This document shows, piece by piece, positions 34,740 through 42,450 of a stretch of DNA of 64,000 bases. The stretch is taken from assembly GCF_947497125.1 (NCBI RefSeq), contig NZ_CANMFI010000001.1, positions 496,001 through 560,000 on the forward strand. The letters are read 5' to 3'. The notes beneath the pieces were generated by a model. The model made no database searches, had not been told where the DNA came from, and saw only the letters and a list, made by a program, of their open reading frames with translations. The translations under genes were made by a program, and so were the position numbers. Each line of letters begins with the position of its first letter. Within the stretch, counting starts at the first letter, position 1. The stretch is from an uncultured Polaribacter sp. GTDB lineage: Bacteria; Bacteroidota; Bacteroidia; Flavobacteriales; Flavobacteriaceae.

Positions 34740-36935
34740 TTAGTTTTTAGAAATTTTTTGTTCATCTTTTACTTTTATATCTGTCCCTAAACGTTGTATG
34801 TATGCAATAACAGCAGTAATCTCTCTATTTTTCATTTCTACAAAGGTTTCGCCATTTTCTTCTGCATATTTTTTATCTGCATCGTAATTTTTAGCAAAAT
34901 CTGGATCTGCATATAAATTAGCTTCAATTGCGGCACCTTGTGCTAACATGTGTTGTGGTGCATTGGCAATTTCTTCTTCAGAATAAGGCACTCCTAAAGA
35001 AACCATTACCCTCATTTTATCTTGCGTAGAAGATTTATCTAATTCATTTATAATTAACCATTTGTATGAAGGCATAATAGATCCTGGTGATGTACTTTGA
35101 GGGTCATACATGTGGTTTAAGTGCCAACTATCGTTGTATTTTGCTCCTACTCTATGCAAATCTGGCCCCGTACGTTTACTTCCCCATAAAAAAGGATGAT
35201 CGTATACAAACTCTCCAGCTTTAGAATATTCTCCGTAACGTTCTACTTCACTTCTAAAAGGCCTTACCATTTGTGAGTGACAACCTACACATCCTTCTCT
35301 TATATAGATATCTCTACCTTCTAACTCTAAAGGGGTATAAGGTTTAACACTACTAATGGTAGGAATATTAGATTTTACCAATAACGTAGGTATAATCTGT
35401 ATTGCGCCTCCTATTAAAATAGCAATTGTTGCGTAAATAGTTAATTTTATAGGTTTACGCTCTAACCAAGTATGGTATGCCTCGCCTTTTGTTCTGTATT
35501 TTGGTACTTTAGTTAATGCAGCGGCTTCTGCCAATTCATCTGTAACATTGCTACCTAATTTTACAGTTCTAATAACATTGTACAACATTATTAAAGCCCC
35601 AATAATATACATGGTACCACCAATGGCACGCATCCAATACATCGGTATAATTTCGTTAACAGTTTCTAAAAAGTTACCATACATTAAAGAACCGTCTGGG
35701 TTAAATTGTTTCCACATAGATGCTTGTACAAAACCTGCAACATACATTGGTAAAGCATATAAAATAATACCTAAAGTACCTACCCAAAAATGGACATTTG
35801 CTAGTGCTACAGAATACAATTTTGTTTTAAACAACCTTGGTATCATCCAATACAACATACCAAATGCTAAGAAACCATTCCATGCCAGTGCACCTACGTG
35901 AACGTGTGCTATAATCCAATCAGAAAAATGTGCAATTGCATTTACATTTTTTAAAGACAACATTGGTCCTTCAAAAGTTGCCATACCGTAGCCTGTTATT
36001 GCTACTACCATAAACTTTAAAACAGGATCTGTACGAACTTTATCCCAAGCACCACGTAATGTTAGCAATCCATTAATCATACCTCCCCAAGAAGGTGCAA
36101 TTAACATTACAGAAAACGCTACTCCTAAGTTTTGTGCCCATTCTGGTAAAGAAGTATATAATAAATGATGAGGCCCAGCCCAGATATAAATAAAGATTAA
36201 AGACCAAAAATGGACAATAGAAAGCTTGTAAGAATATACAGGCCTGTTAGCTGCCTTAGGTACAAAATAATACATTAACCCTAAAAACGGAGTGGTTAAA
36301 AAGAATGCCACAGCATTATGCCCGTACCACCATTGTACCAATGCGTCTTGCACACCTGCATACACAGAATACGACTTTAAAAAACTTACAGGCAATGCCA
36401 AACTATTAAAAATATGTAAAACTGCAACGGTAACAAAAGTTCCTAAATAAAACCAAATTGCCACATACAAATGACGTTGCCTTCTTTGTAAGATTGTCCA
36501 AATCATATTAAACCCAAAAGCAACCCAAACCACTGCAATTGCAATATCTATTGGCCACTCTAATTCTGCATATTCTTTAGAAGAAGTATATCCTAAAGGA
36601 AGTGTAATTGCTGCTGCAACAATAATCGCTTGCCAACCCCAAAAATTAAAGTTACTTAAAAAGTTACTTGCCATTCTTGCTTTTAGCAATCGCTGAAGCG
36701 AATAATACACCCCCGCAAAAATTGCATTCCCTACAAATGCAAAAATTACAGCATTTGTATGTAAAGGTCTTAAACGACCAAAACTTAACCAAGATATACC
36801 TTCGGTATAATTTGGAAAAATAAACATAAAGGCCAACATAAGCCCAACAGACATACCAACAATACCCCATAATAAGGTTGCATAAATAAATTTCTTAACG
36901 ATTTTGTTATCGTAATAAAATTGCTGCATTTCCAT
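34740..36935 (-). CDS. ccoNO: Fused cbb3 cytochrome c oxidase subunits I and II (CcoNO)
   Basis: 731 aa. The first ~480 residues are CcoN, with about twelve helices, haem and CuB histidines (for example WWYGHNAVAFFLTTPFLGL and AHVHVGALAWNG). The rest is CcoO, with a membrane anchor near residue 500 and a haem c site GCVGCHSQM (near 550). The fusion is the normal form in Bacteroidota. The complex reduces O2 to water with high affinity and pumps protons, supporting low-oxygen growth. ccoS lies just upstream and ccoQ just downstream. Confidence 0.96.
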   Translation of the reverse strand: MEMQQFYYDNKIVKKFIYATLLWGIVGMSVGLMLAFMFIFPNYTEGISWLSFGRLRPLHTNAVIFAFVGNAIFAGVYYSLQRLLKARMASNFLSNFNFWGWQAIIVAAAITLPLGYTSSKEYAELEWPIDIAIAVVWVAFGFNMIWTILQRRQRHLYVAIWFYLGTFVTVAVLHIFNSLALPVSFLKSYSVYAGVQDALVQWWYGHNAVAFFLTTPFLGLMYYFVPKAANRPVYSYKLSIVHFWSLIFIYIWAGPHHLLYTSLPEWAQNLGVAFSVMLIAPSWGGMINGLLTLRGAWDKVRTDPVLKFMVVAITGYGMATFEGPMLSLKNVNAIAHFSDWIIAHVHVGALAWNGFLAFGMLYWMIPRLFKTKLYSVALANVHFWVGTLGIILYALPMYVAGFVQASMWKQFNPDGSLMYGNFLETVNEIIPMYWMRAIGGTMYIIGALIMLYNVIRTVKLGSNVTDELAEAAALTKVPKYRTKGEAYHTWLERKPIKLTIYATIAILIGGAIQIIPTLLVKSNIPTISSVKPYTPLELEGRDIYIREGCVGCHSQMVRPFRSEVERYGEYSKAGEFVYDHPFLWGSKRTGPDLHRVGAKYNDSWHLNHMYDPQSTSPGSIMPSYKWLIINELDKSSTQDKMRVMVSLGVPYSEEEIANAPQHMLAQGAAIEANLYADPDFAKNYDADKKYAEENGETFVEMKNREITAVIAYIQRLGTDIKVKDEQKISKN

Positions 36936-36945
36936 AATTTAAAAT

Positions 36946-37122
36946 TTAATCTTTTGTTTGTTTTTCTATTTTATCAATCACAAGTTCGTCATCAAACAGC
37001 ATTCTTACAGAAGGTGTGTAAGCATCGTCATACTGTCCGTTTTTTACGGAATAAATAAATGCAATAAAAAATACAATTGCCACTAGAATACTTAGTGTTA
37101 GCAGTAGGTATATTACGCTCAT
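36946..37122 (-). CDS. ccoS: cbb3 oxidase assembly protein CcoS
   Basis: 58 aa, translated by hand: MSVIYLLLTLSILVAIVFFI forms a membrane helix, then a YSVKNGQYDD motif typical of CcoS (residues 24-33) and a charged tail. CcoS is required for inserting cofactors into cbb3 oxidase. It is the first gene of the main cco operon, 10 nt ahead of ccoNO, and its promoter with an Fnr-type site lies just upstream. Confidence 0.85.
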   Translation of the reverse strand: MSVIYLLLTLSILVAIVFFIAFIYSVKNGQYDDAYTPSVRMLFDDELVIDKIEKQTKD

Positions 37123-37147
37123 ATCTTGCCTGATAATTTTAATACAT

Positions 37148-37190
37148 CAAAAATACTATGCTTGCTATTCTTAAAATATGACAATTATCA
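37148..37190 (-). promoter_or_regulatory. ccoS-ccoNO promoter with Fnr-type site at about -42
   Basis: On the minus strand a perfect -7 box TATTTTTG occupies 37148-37155. The dyad TGACAATTATCA lies at 37179-37190, its centre 36.5 bp upstream of the box's final G, near -41.5 to -42.5 of the expected start. No -33 consensus is present, as expected for an activator-dependent class II promoter. The 21 bp 37170-37190 match 41229-41249 at 19 positions. Confidence 0.65.
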
Positions 37191-37375
37191 TGTTTCTTAA
37201 TTTTGTGTTAATTAGTTTTATTTTTTTTACACAGTTTGTTATTTCGTAAGAATCTTTAACGGAATATTTACTATTATTTGAAACACTTACTGAGTGACAA
37301 ACTGAATGGAAACATTACTAATTAAAACACTTAAAACCAATAATTCGAAATGACAGGTAAATAAAAATTCTACAA

Positions 37376-38743
37376 CTAAATCGTCATTGAAAACAATTGT
37401 GTTTTTGGTTTATTTTTAAGCAAATGCATATCAAAAGCCATACAGATATTTCTTACATATGGTCTTGCATGCTCTGGTATTATTAGTGTTTTTTCTTTTC
37501 TATCAATAGATACCAAACCATCATTTTCCATTTCTTTTAGCAACTCTAAATGTTCTTCAATAGTAGCTATTTGACTATTTTCTTCTTTCCAAGAAGTCTT
37601 AAAATGACACATCATATTTAAAATATGTTTTCTAATAATACAATCTTCTTTCGATAACAAATGTCCTCTAAAAATTGGCAGCTCGCCCTCTGCAACAATT
37701 TGCTGATATTCTTTTACTGTTTTTACATTTTGTGCAAATGCATACCAAGAATCTGAAATTGCAGACATACCCAAACCAATCATTAATTGTGTTTTATTTG
37801 CGGTGTAACCCATAAAATTTCTATGCAAAGTTTTCTCTTTTGTTGCTGTATACAAACTATCTGTTTTTAGGGCAAAATGATCCATGCCTATTTCTTCATA
37901 TCCCAATTCTGAAAACAACGATTTACCTATTTCATAAAGCGCTCTTTTTTCTTCATCTTTTGGCAAATCTAAATCGCTAAAACCCCTTTGACCAACTCCT
38001 TTTACCCAAGGTACATGCGCGTAACTGTAAAATGAAATTCGGTCTGGCTGCAACTCTTTGGTTTTGTTTATGGTATGAATTACATTTTCTTTGGTTTGAT
38101 GTGGCAATCCAAAAATTAAATCGTGACTTACAGAAGTATATCCAATTTCTCTAGACCATTTTGTTACTTGTGCAACCGCTTCAAAAGGCTGCACTCTATG
38201 TATGGCTTCTTGTACTTTTAAATTGTAATCTTGTACACCAAAACTAACTCTTGTAAAACCAGAATTATAAAGTGTTTGCAACTGCTCTTTAGTGGTATTA
38301 TTTGGATGTCCCTCAAAACTAAACTCGGCTTTTGAATGTTTTTTTGCGTTTTCAAAAATACCATCCATTAAGTATTTTAAATTTTCTTTAGAAAAGAAAG
38401 TGGGCGTTCCGCCACCCAAATGCAGTTCTTTTATAATAGGAATTTCTGAAACCAAGGCAACATACAATTTCCATTCTTTTAAAACCGTTTCTATATATTC
38501 TTCCTCTACTTCATGTCGTTTTGTAATGTGTTTGTGACAAGCACAAAACGTGCACAAACTCTCACAAAAAGGCAGATGAATGTATAAACTAATTCCTTCT
38601 GTACTATTGGTTTCTTTAAATGATTGCTTAAAAGAGGCAATCCAATCTTTTTTAGAGATGCCTAATTTATTCCAGTAAGGTACTGTTGGGTAACTAGTAT
38701 ATCTTGGTCCCGGTATATTGTATTTTTGAATAAGTGATTTCAT
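37376..38743 (-). CDS. hemN: Oxygen-independent coproporphyrinogen III oxidase
   Basis: 455 aa radical SAM enzyme. The CxxxCxxC cluster motif (FCESLCTFCAC, near residue 58) is followed by LHLGGGTPTFF (near 107). HemN decarboxylates coproporphyrinogen III without O2 and so supports haem synthesis under low oxygen, when the cbb3 oxidase is needed. It lies 70 nt downstream of ccoI and probably shares its Fnr-regulated promoter. The gap between the two genes contains a decayed REP-like repeat. Confidence 0.95.
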   Translation of the reverse strand: MKSLIQKYNIPGPRYTSYPTVPYWNKLGISKKDWIASFKQSFKETNSTEGISLYIHLPFCESLCTFCACHKHITKRHEVEEEYIETVLKEWKLYVALVSEIPIIKELHLGGGTPTFFSKENLKYLMDGIFENAKKHSKAEFSFEGHPNNTTKEQLQTLYNSGFTRVSFGVQDYNLKVQEAIHRVQPFEAVAQVTKWSREIGYTSVSHDLIFGLPHQTKENVIHTINKTKELQPDRISFYSYAHVPWVKGVGQRGFSDLDLPKDEEKRALYEIGKSLFSELGYEEIGMDHFALKTDSLYTATKEKTLHRNFMGYTANKTQLMIGLGMSAISDSWYAFAQNVKTVKEYQQIVAEGELPIFRGHLLSKEDCIIRKHILNMMCHFKTSWKEENSQIATIEEHLELLKEMENDGLVSIDRKEKTLIIPEHARPYVRNICMAFDMHLLKNKPKTQLFSMTI

Positions 38744-38758
38744 TTTTTATTTTTTTTA

Positions 38759-38805
38759 TCTAGAACGCAATCGAGACCTAATGAACCTCTAAATTGCAAT
38801 CTAGA
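38759..38805. repeat. Decayed REP-like inverted repeat between ccoI and hemN
   Basis: Arm 1 (38759-38776) and arm 2 (38787-38805) are imperfect reverse complements (14 of 18). Arm 1 CTAGAACGCAATCGAGA matches the intact repeat core CTCGAGCGCAGTCGAGA (at 12824-12840) at 14 of 17 positions, so it looks like an older copy of the same family. Confidence 0.5.
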
Positions 38806-38813
38806 AACATTTG

Positions 38814-41186
38814 TTACTTTATTTTTTTTCCTAATAAATTGGTAGAGACCGTTGTAAAAACAACAATACTAATAGAGCTTAAAGGCATTAATATTGCTGC
38901 TATAACCGGTTGTAATTGCCCCGTTATTGCGAAATACAATCCTATTAAATTATAACACAAAGAGAGTATAAAACTGAGTTTTATAATTTTTAAAGCCTTT
39001 TTAGAGGCCATAATAAAAGCAGGTATCTTGTTAAATCTAGAAGCATCTAAAATACCATCGCAAGCCGGAGAAAAAATATTAATATTCTCTGATAACGCAA
39101 TCCCTACATCACTCTGAGCCAAAGCACCTGCATCATTTAAACCATCACCAATCATGGCAACTTTTTTCTGTTCTTTTTGCAATTGAGCAACTACCGTTAA
39201 TTTGTCTTCTGGCTTTTGATTGAATAATAGCGAAGTATCTTTTGGTAAATTGTCTTGTAAAAAATCTTTTTCACCTTCATTATCACCAGAAACAACAGAC
39301 AAATTAAATGCATCTTTTAAAGCATTAAAAAGCGACCAGACTCCTTTTCTGTATGAATTTTTGATACTAAACTTACCCTTATAATCACCATTAAAAGAAA
39401 CATGAACTGCCGTATCTAAACTTGTTTCTTGTAATTCTTGATTTACAAAGGATGCAGCCCCTAATTTTAAACTAGTGTTGTTTTGATGTACAGAAATACC
39501 TTTGCCCAAAACTTCCTCAAAACTTGAAATAGCAATGGTTTTTTCTTCTTTAAAATTTCGATACAACGTTCTACTCAAAGGGTGATTAGATGCCCTTAAA
39601 GCACTTTTTAAAAGCACTTTTTCTGATATTTTTAAAGGTATACCCGTATATGAAATGGTATTTTCTTTGTGGGTGGTAAGTGTCCCGGTTTTATCGAATA
39701 TTATTGTATCTATTTGTGCTAATTGCTCGATTACTGTAGTGTTTTTTAGATACAATTTTTGCTTACCAAAAATACGCAACATATTACCCAATGTAAAAGG
39801 TGCAGCCAATGCTATGGCACAAGGACAAGCAATTATTAAAACTGCAGTAAATACATTTAAAGCCTTACTAACATCAATAAAAAGCCAAACAATTGTTGCT
39901 ACAATTGCAATTGATAAAACTGCAACGGTAAAATTTTTACTGATGGTATCTGTAATCGTTTTAAAGGATGATTTGTAGTCTTTACTAAAAACATCATTAG
40001 ACCAAAGTTGTGTTAAATAACTTTGAGAGACCGAATTTAAAACTTCAACTTCTATGCTGCCAGACAATTGTTTACCACCTGCAAATAACTTGTCTCCAGA
40101 TTTTTTTAAAACAGGCACCGCTTCACCTGTAACAAAACTATAATCGATTTGCGCTGTTCCGTTTATTAAAATAGCATCTACTGGTAATAATTCTTGATTT
40201 CTGATAAGTAACCTATCACCTTTTTCAATGGCATAAATTTGTACGTTTTCTTCTTTACTATTATTAATTCTAGTAACTGCAATCGGAAAATAAGATTTAT
40301 AATCTCTTTCAAAAGATAAAAAATTATATGTTTTCTGTTGAAAAAACTTCCCTAATAAAAGAAAGAAAACCAACCCTGTTAAGCTATCAAAAAAACCAGT
40401 TCCTAAATCGAATACAATTTCTATGGTACTTCTCAAAAAAAGAACAGTAATCCCTAGAGCTATGGGTATATCTATATTTAAAATTTTAGAACGAATCCCT
40501 TTATAAGCAGAAACAAAATAATCTTTACTTGCATAAAAAACTACTGGCAATGAAAAAGTAAACATCAACCACCTAAAAACGTTTTTATAAGTTTCTATCC
40601 AATAACCATCTACTTCAAAATACTCTGGAAAAGACAAAAACATTACGTTTCCAAAAGCAAAACCAGCTACTCCAAGTTTATACGTTAGGCTTCTATCTAC
40701 TTTGTTTGAACCACGTTCATAATCTTCTAAACTAATGTAAGGCTCGTAAGCTATGGCACTTAACAGCAATACCACTTCTTTTAGTGTTGTGGTTTCGGAA
40801 TTATAGGTAATTCGTACTTTTTTCTTTGGAAAATCTACTTGAGAATTTACAATTTCTGACTGTAACTTGTGTAAGTTTTCTAATACCCAAATACAAGAAC
40901 TGCAATGAATATGAGGAATATACAAGGTAACTATTTGGGTGTTTGTATCTGAAAAATCGAGTAGTTTATCGACTATTTCTTGGGATTCAAGAAAATCGTA
41001 TTTACCCTTAATTTCGTTTGGTATTGCACCAGGATTGTCTTGAAAATTATAATAACAAGTTAAATCATTATCAGAAAATATTTCATAAACTGTCTTACAA
41101 CCGTTACAACAGAAATGTTTGTCATCAAACTCTATAACATCATCATTACAAGAATCGCCACAGTGATAACATTGTGTAGCTTTCAT
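38814..41186 (-). CDS. ccoI: Copper P1B-type ATPase CcoI/FixI
   Basis: 790 aa. The N-terminus carries Cys-rich segments (CYHCGDSC, CCNGCKTVYE) typical of CcoI and an HMA-like site HCSSCIW (near residue 96). The membrane part contains the CPC motif (ACPCAIALA, near 461), and the soluble domains hold the phosphorylation site DKTGTLT (near 503) and GDGLNDAGAL (near 689). CcoI exports copper across the inner membrane for cbb3 assembly. It is the first gene of a ccoI-hemN unit and diverges from the Fnr-like regulator across a shared control region. Confidence 0.94.
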   Translation of the reverse strand: MKATQCYHCGDSCNDDVIEFDDKHFCCNGCKTVYEIFSDNDLTCYYNFQDNPGAIPNEIKGKYDFLESQEIVDKLLDFSDTNTQIVTLYIPHIHCSSCIWVLENLHKLQSEIVNSQVDFPKKKVRITYNSETTTLKEVVLLLSAIAYEPYISLEDYERGSNKVDRSLTYKLGVAGFAFGNVMFLSFPEYFEVDGYWIETYKNVFRWLMFTFSLPVVFYASKDYFVSAYKGIRSKILNIDIPIALGITVLFLRSTIEIVFDLGTGFFDSLTGLVFFLLLGKFFQQKTYNFLSFERDYKSYFPIAVTRINNSKEENVQIYAIEKGDRLLIRNQELLPVDAILINGTAQIDYSFVTGEAVPVLKKSGDKLFAGGKQLSGSIEVEVLNSVSQSYLTQLWSNDVFSKDYKSSFKTITDTISKNFTVAVLSIAIVATIVWLFIDVSKALNVFTAVLIIACPCAIALAAPFTLGNMLRIFGKQKLYLKNTTVIEQLAQIDTIIFDKTGTLTTHKENTISYTGIPLKISEKVLLKSALRASNHPLSRTLYRNFKEEKTIAISSFEEVLGKGISVHQNNTSLKLGAASFVNQELQETSLDTAVHVSFNGDYKGKFSIKNSYRKGVWSLFNALKDAFNLSVVSGDNEGEKDFLQDNLPKDTSLLFNQKPEDKLTVVAQLQKEQKKVAMIGDGLNDAGALAQSDVGIALSENINIFSPACDGILDASRFNKIPAFIMASKKALKIIKLSFILSLCYNLIGLYFAITGQLQPVIAAILMPLSSISIVVFTTVSTNLLGKKIK

Positions 41187-41206
41187 ATTTACTCTTTTGC
41201 CTAGTA

Positions 41207-41249
41207 CAAATGTCTAAGAAATTGCAATCTTAAAATATGATATTTATCA
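41207..41249 (-). promoter_or_regulatory. ccoI promoter with Fnr-type site, same spacing as ccoS
   Basis: On the minus strand a near-consensus -7 box GACATTTG occupies 41207-41214. The dyad TGATATTTATCA is at 41238-41249, again centred 36.5 bp upstream of the G of the -7 box. The identical geometry at two promoters supports a real activator site. Confidence 0.65.
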
Positions 41250-41258
41250 GGTTTTTAA

Positions 41259-41266
41259 TATCTTTG
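41259..41266 (+). promoter_or_regulatory. Promoter of the Crp/Fnr-like gene overlapped by the Fnr-type site
   Basis: TATCTTTG matches TAnnTTTG, 25 nt before the ATG at 41292. The dyad at 41238-41249 lies in its -21 to -34 region, where a bound regulator would block RNA polymerase, suggesting negative autoregulation. Confidence 0.55.
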
Positions 41267-41291
41267 ATATCTTATTATTTCCCCACATGCT

Positions 41292-41981
41292 ATGAGTAAA
41301 TGCCAACAATGTATTATTCGTCAATTTAATTCTCTAAAACACCTTTCTAAAGAAGAGTTGGTAAGAGTTTCTGCTTGTAAAACTTCTAAAATTGTAAAAA
41401 AAGGTGAATATCTTTTTGAAGAAGGAACTAGAATAAATGGCATTTTTTGTATTAAAGATGGTATTTGTAAAGTTTCTAAAATGAGTGAGAATGGTAGAAA
41501 CCAAACTATTAATTTAATTAAAAAAGGAGATTTAATTGGAGAAAGAAGCCTTATTTCTGACGAACCTTCTAACTTAAATGCCATTGCATTGAATGATTTA
41601 GAGGTGTGCTTTATACCAAAAGAAGAAATTATTAGAGATTTGAAAAGCAATCCTACATTTACAATGAGTGTATTAAACGACTTGGCCAAAAGTTTAAAAA
41701 ATTCTGATAATTTTGTTGTAGATATGGCCCAAAAAACGGTAAAACAACGTTTGGCAGAAACACTAATTAAACTAGAAGACAAGTTTGGCACCAATGATGC
41801 TGGCATTATTAATTTGCAACTTTCTAGAGATGATTTTGCTAACATTGTAGGTACTGCAACAGAATCTGCTATTCGATTACTATCTGAATTTAAGAAAAAA
41901 GAATTGCTAGAGTTTAAAGGAAAAGAAATTAAAATATTAAACCCAAAAGGCTTAGAAAAAATTGCTCAAGGATTTTCTTAA
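41292..41981 (+). CDS. Crp/Fnr family regulator with Fnr-like cysteines
   Basis: 229 aa. The cyclic-nucleotide-fold sensor domain covers about residues 15-135 and a helix-turn-helix (SRDDFANIVGTATESAIRLL) about 175-200. Cys4 and Cys7 (KCQQC) and Cys106 (EVCFIPK) match E. coli Fnr Cys23/Cys122 in spacing: 99 residues separate Cys7 and Cys106, as between Cys23 and Cys122. The third Fnr Cys position is Asn13, but Cys29 is available. An oxygen-labile iron-sulfur cluster is therefore plausible but unproven. The recognition helix keeps ESAIR, consistent with a TGA...TCA core. It diverges from ccoI. Confidence 0.88.
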   Translation: MSKCQQCIIRQFNSLKHLSKEELVRVSACKTSKIVKKGEYLFEEGTRINGIFCIKDGICKVSKMSENGRNQTINLIKKGDLIGERSLISDEPSNLNAIALNDLEVCFIPKEEIIRDLKSNPTFTMSVLNDLAKSLKNSDNFVVDMAQKTVKQRLAETLIKLEDKFGTNDAGIINLQLSRDDFANIVGTATESAIRLLSEFKKKELLEFKGKEIKILNPKGLEKIAQGFS

Positions 41982-42003
41982 AATTCCATACTTAAAAAAA
42001 ATA

Positions 42004-42360
42004 ATGAAAATTAACGATTTAATTGGTACCTATCAAATTATTGGTAGCAATCAAAACGAGTCTGAAGATAGTTATAAGGGTACGCTTACCTTATCTTTTG
42101 ATACTGAAGGTAGAATAGTTGCTAAATGGATCATTAATAAAAGTCAAGAGCAGTTTGGCATTGGTTTTTTTAAAAACAATATTCTAGTCATTAACTTCAA
42201 TTATATTGGCGAAGAAAACACTCAATATTTTGGCACAGTAGTTTACAAATGCATTACCAAAGATGTATTAGAGGGTTTCTGGTCTGAAGAATATGGAAAT
42301 CCTGCTTATTTAGGTGAAGAAAATTGTTTTAGGATTGAAAAGGAACAACTTTTGAACTAA
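42004..42360 (+). CDS. Conserved-looking hypothetical protein
   Basis: 118 aa from the ATG at 42004; an upstream in-frame start at 41962 overlaps the regulator gene and is less likely. No signal peptide or membrane segment is seen. The alternating pattern (GTLTLSFDTEGRIVAKWIIN, NNILVINFNYIG, YFGTVVYKC) suggests an all-beta, lipocalin-like small fold. I do not recognise the family. It starts 22 nt after the Fnr-like gene and is followed by a strong terminator, so it is probably in the same transcript and may respond to the same signal. Confidence 0.65.
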   Translation: MKINDLIGTYQIIGSNQNESEDSYKGTLTLSFDTEGRIVAKWIINKSQEQFGIGFFKNNILVINFNYIGEENTQYFGTVVYKCITKDVLEGFWSEEYGNPAYLGEENCFRIEKEQLLN

Positions 42361-42390
42361 AAATTAATCTTAAAGTAATATTATATAAGA

Positions 42391-42420
42391 AAAAGCTATC
42401 TAAAATTTTAGATAGCTTTT
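42391..42420. terminator. Bidirectional terminator between the regulator operon and the GH3 gene
   Basis: A perfect 15-bp palindrome (AAAAGCTATCTAAAA and its complement) with A and T runs at the ends separates the convergent units. Confidence 0.88.
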
Positions 42421-42450
42421 ATACATTAGAATTACCTGTAGTTTTAAGTT

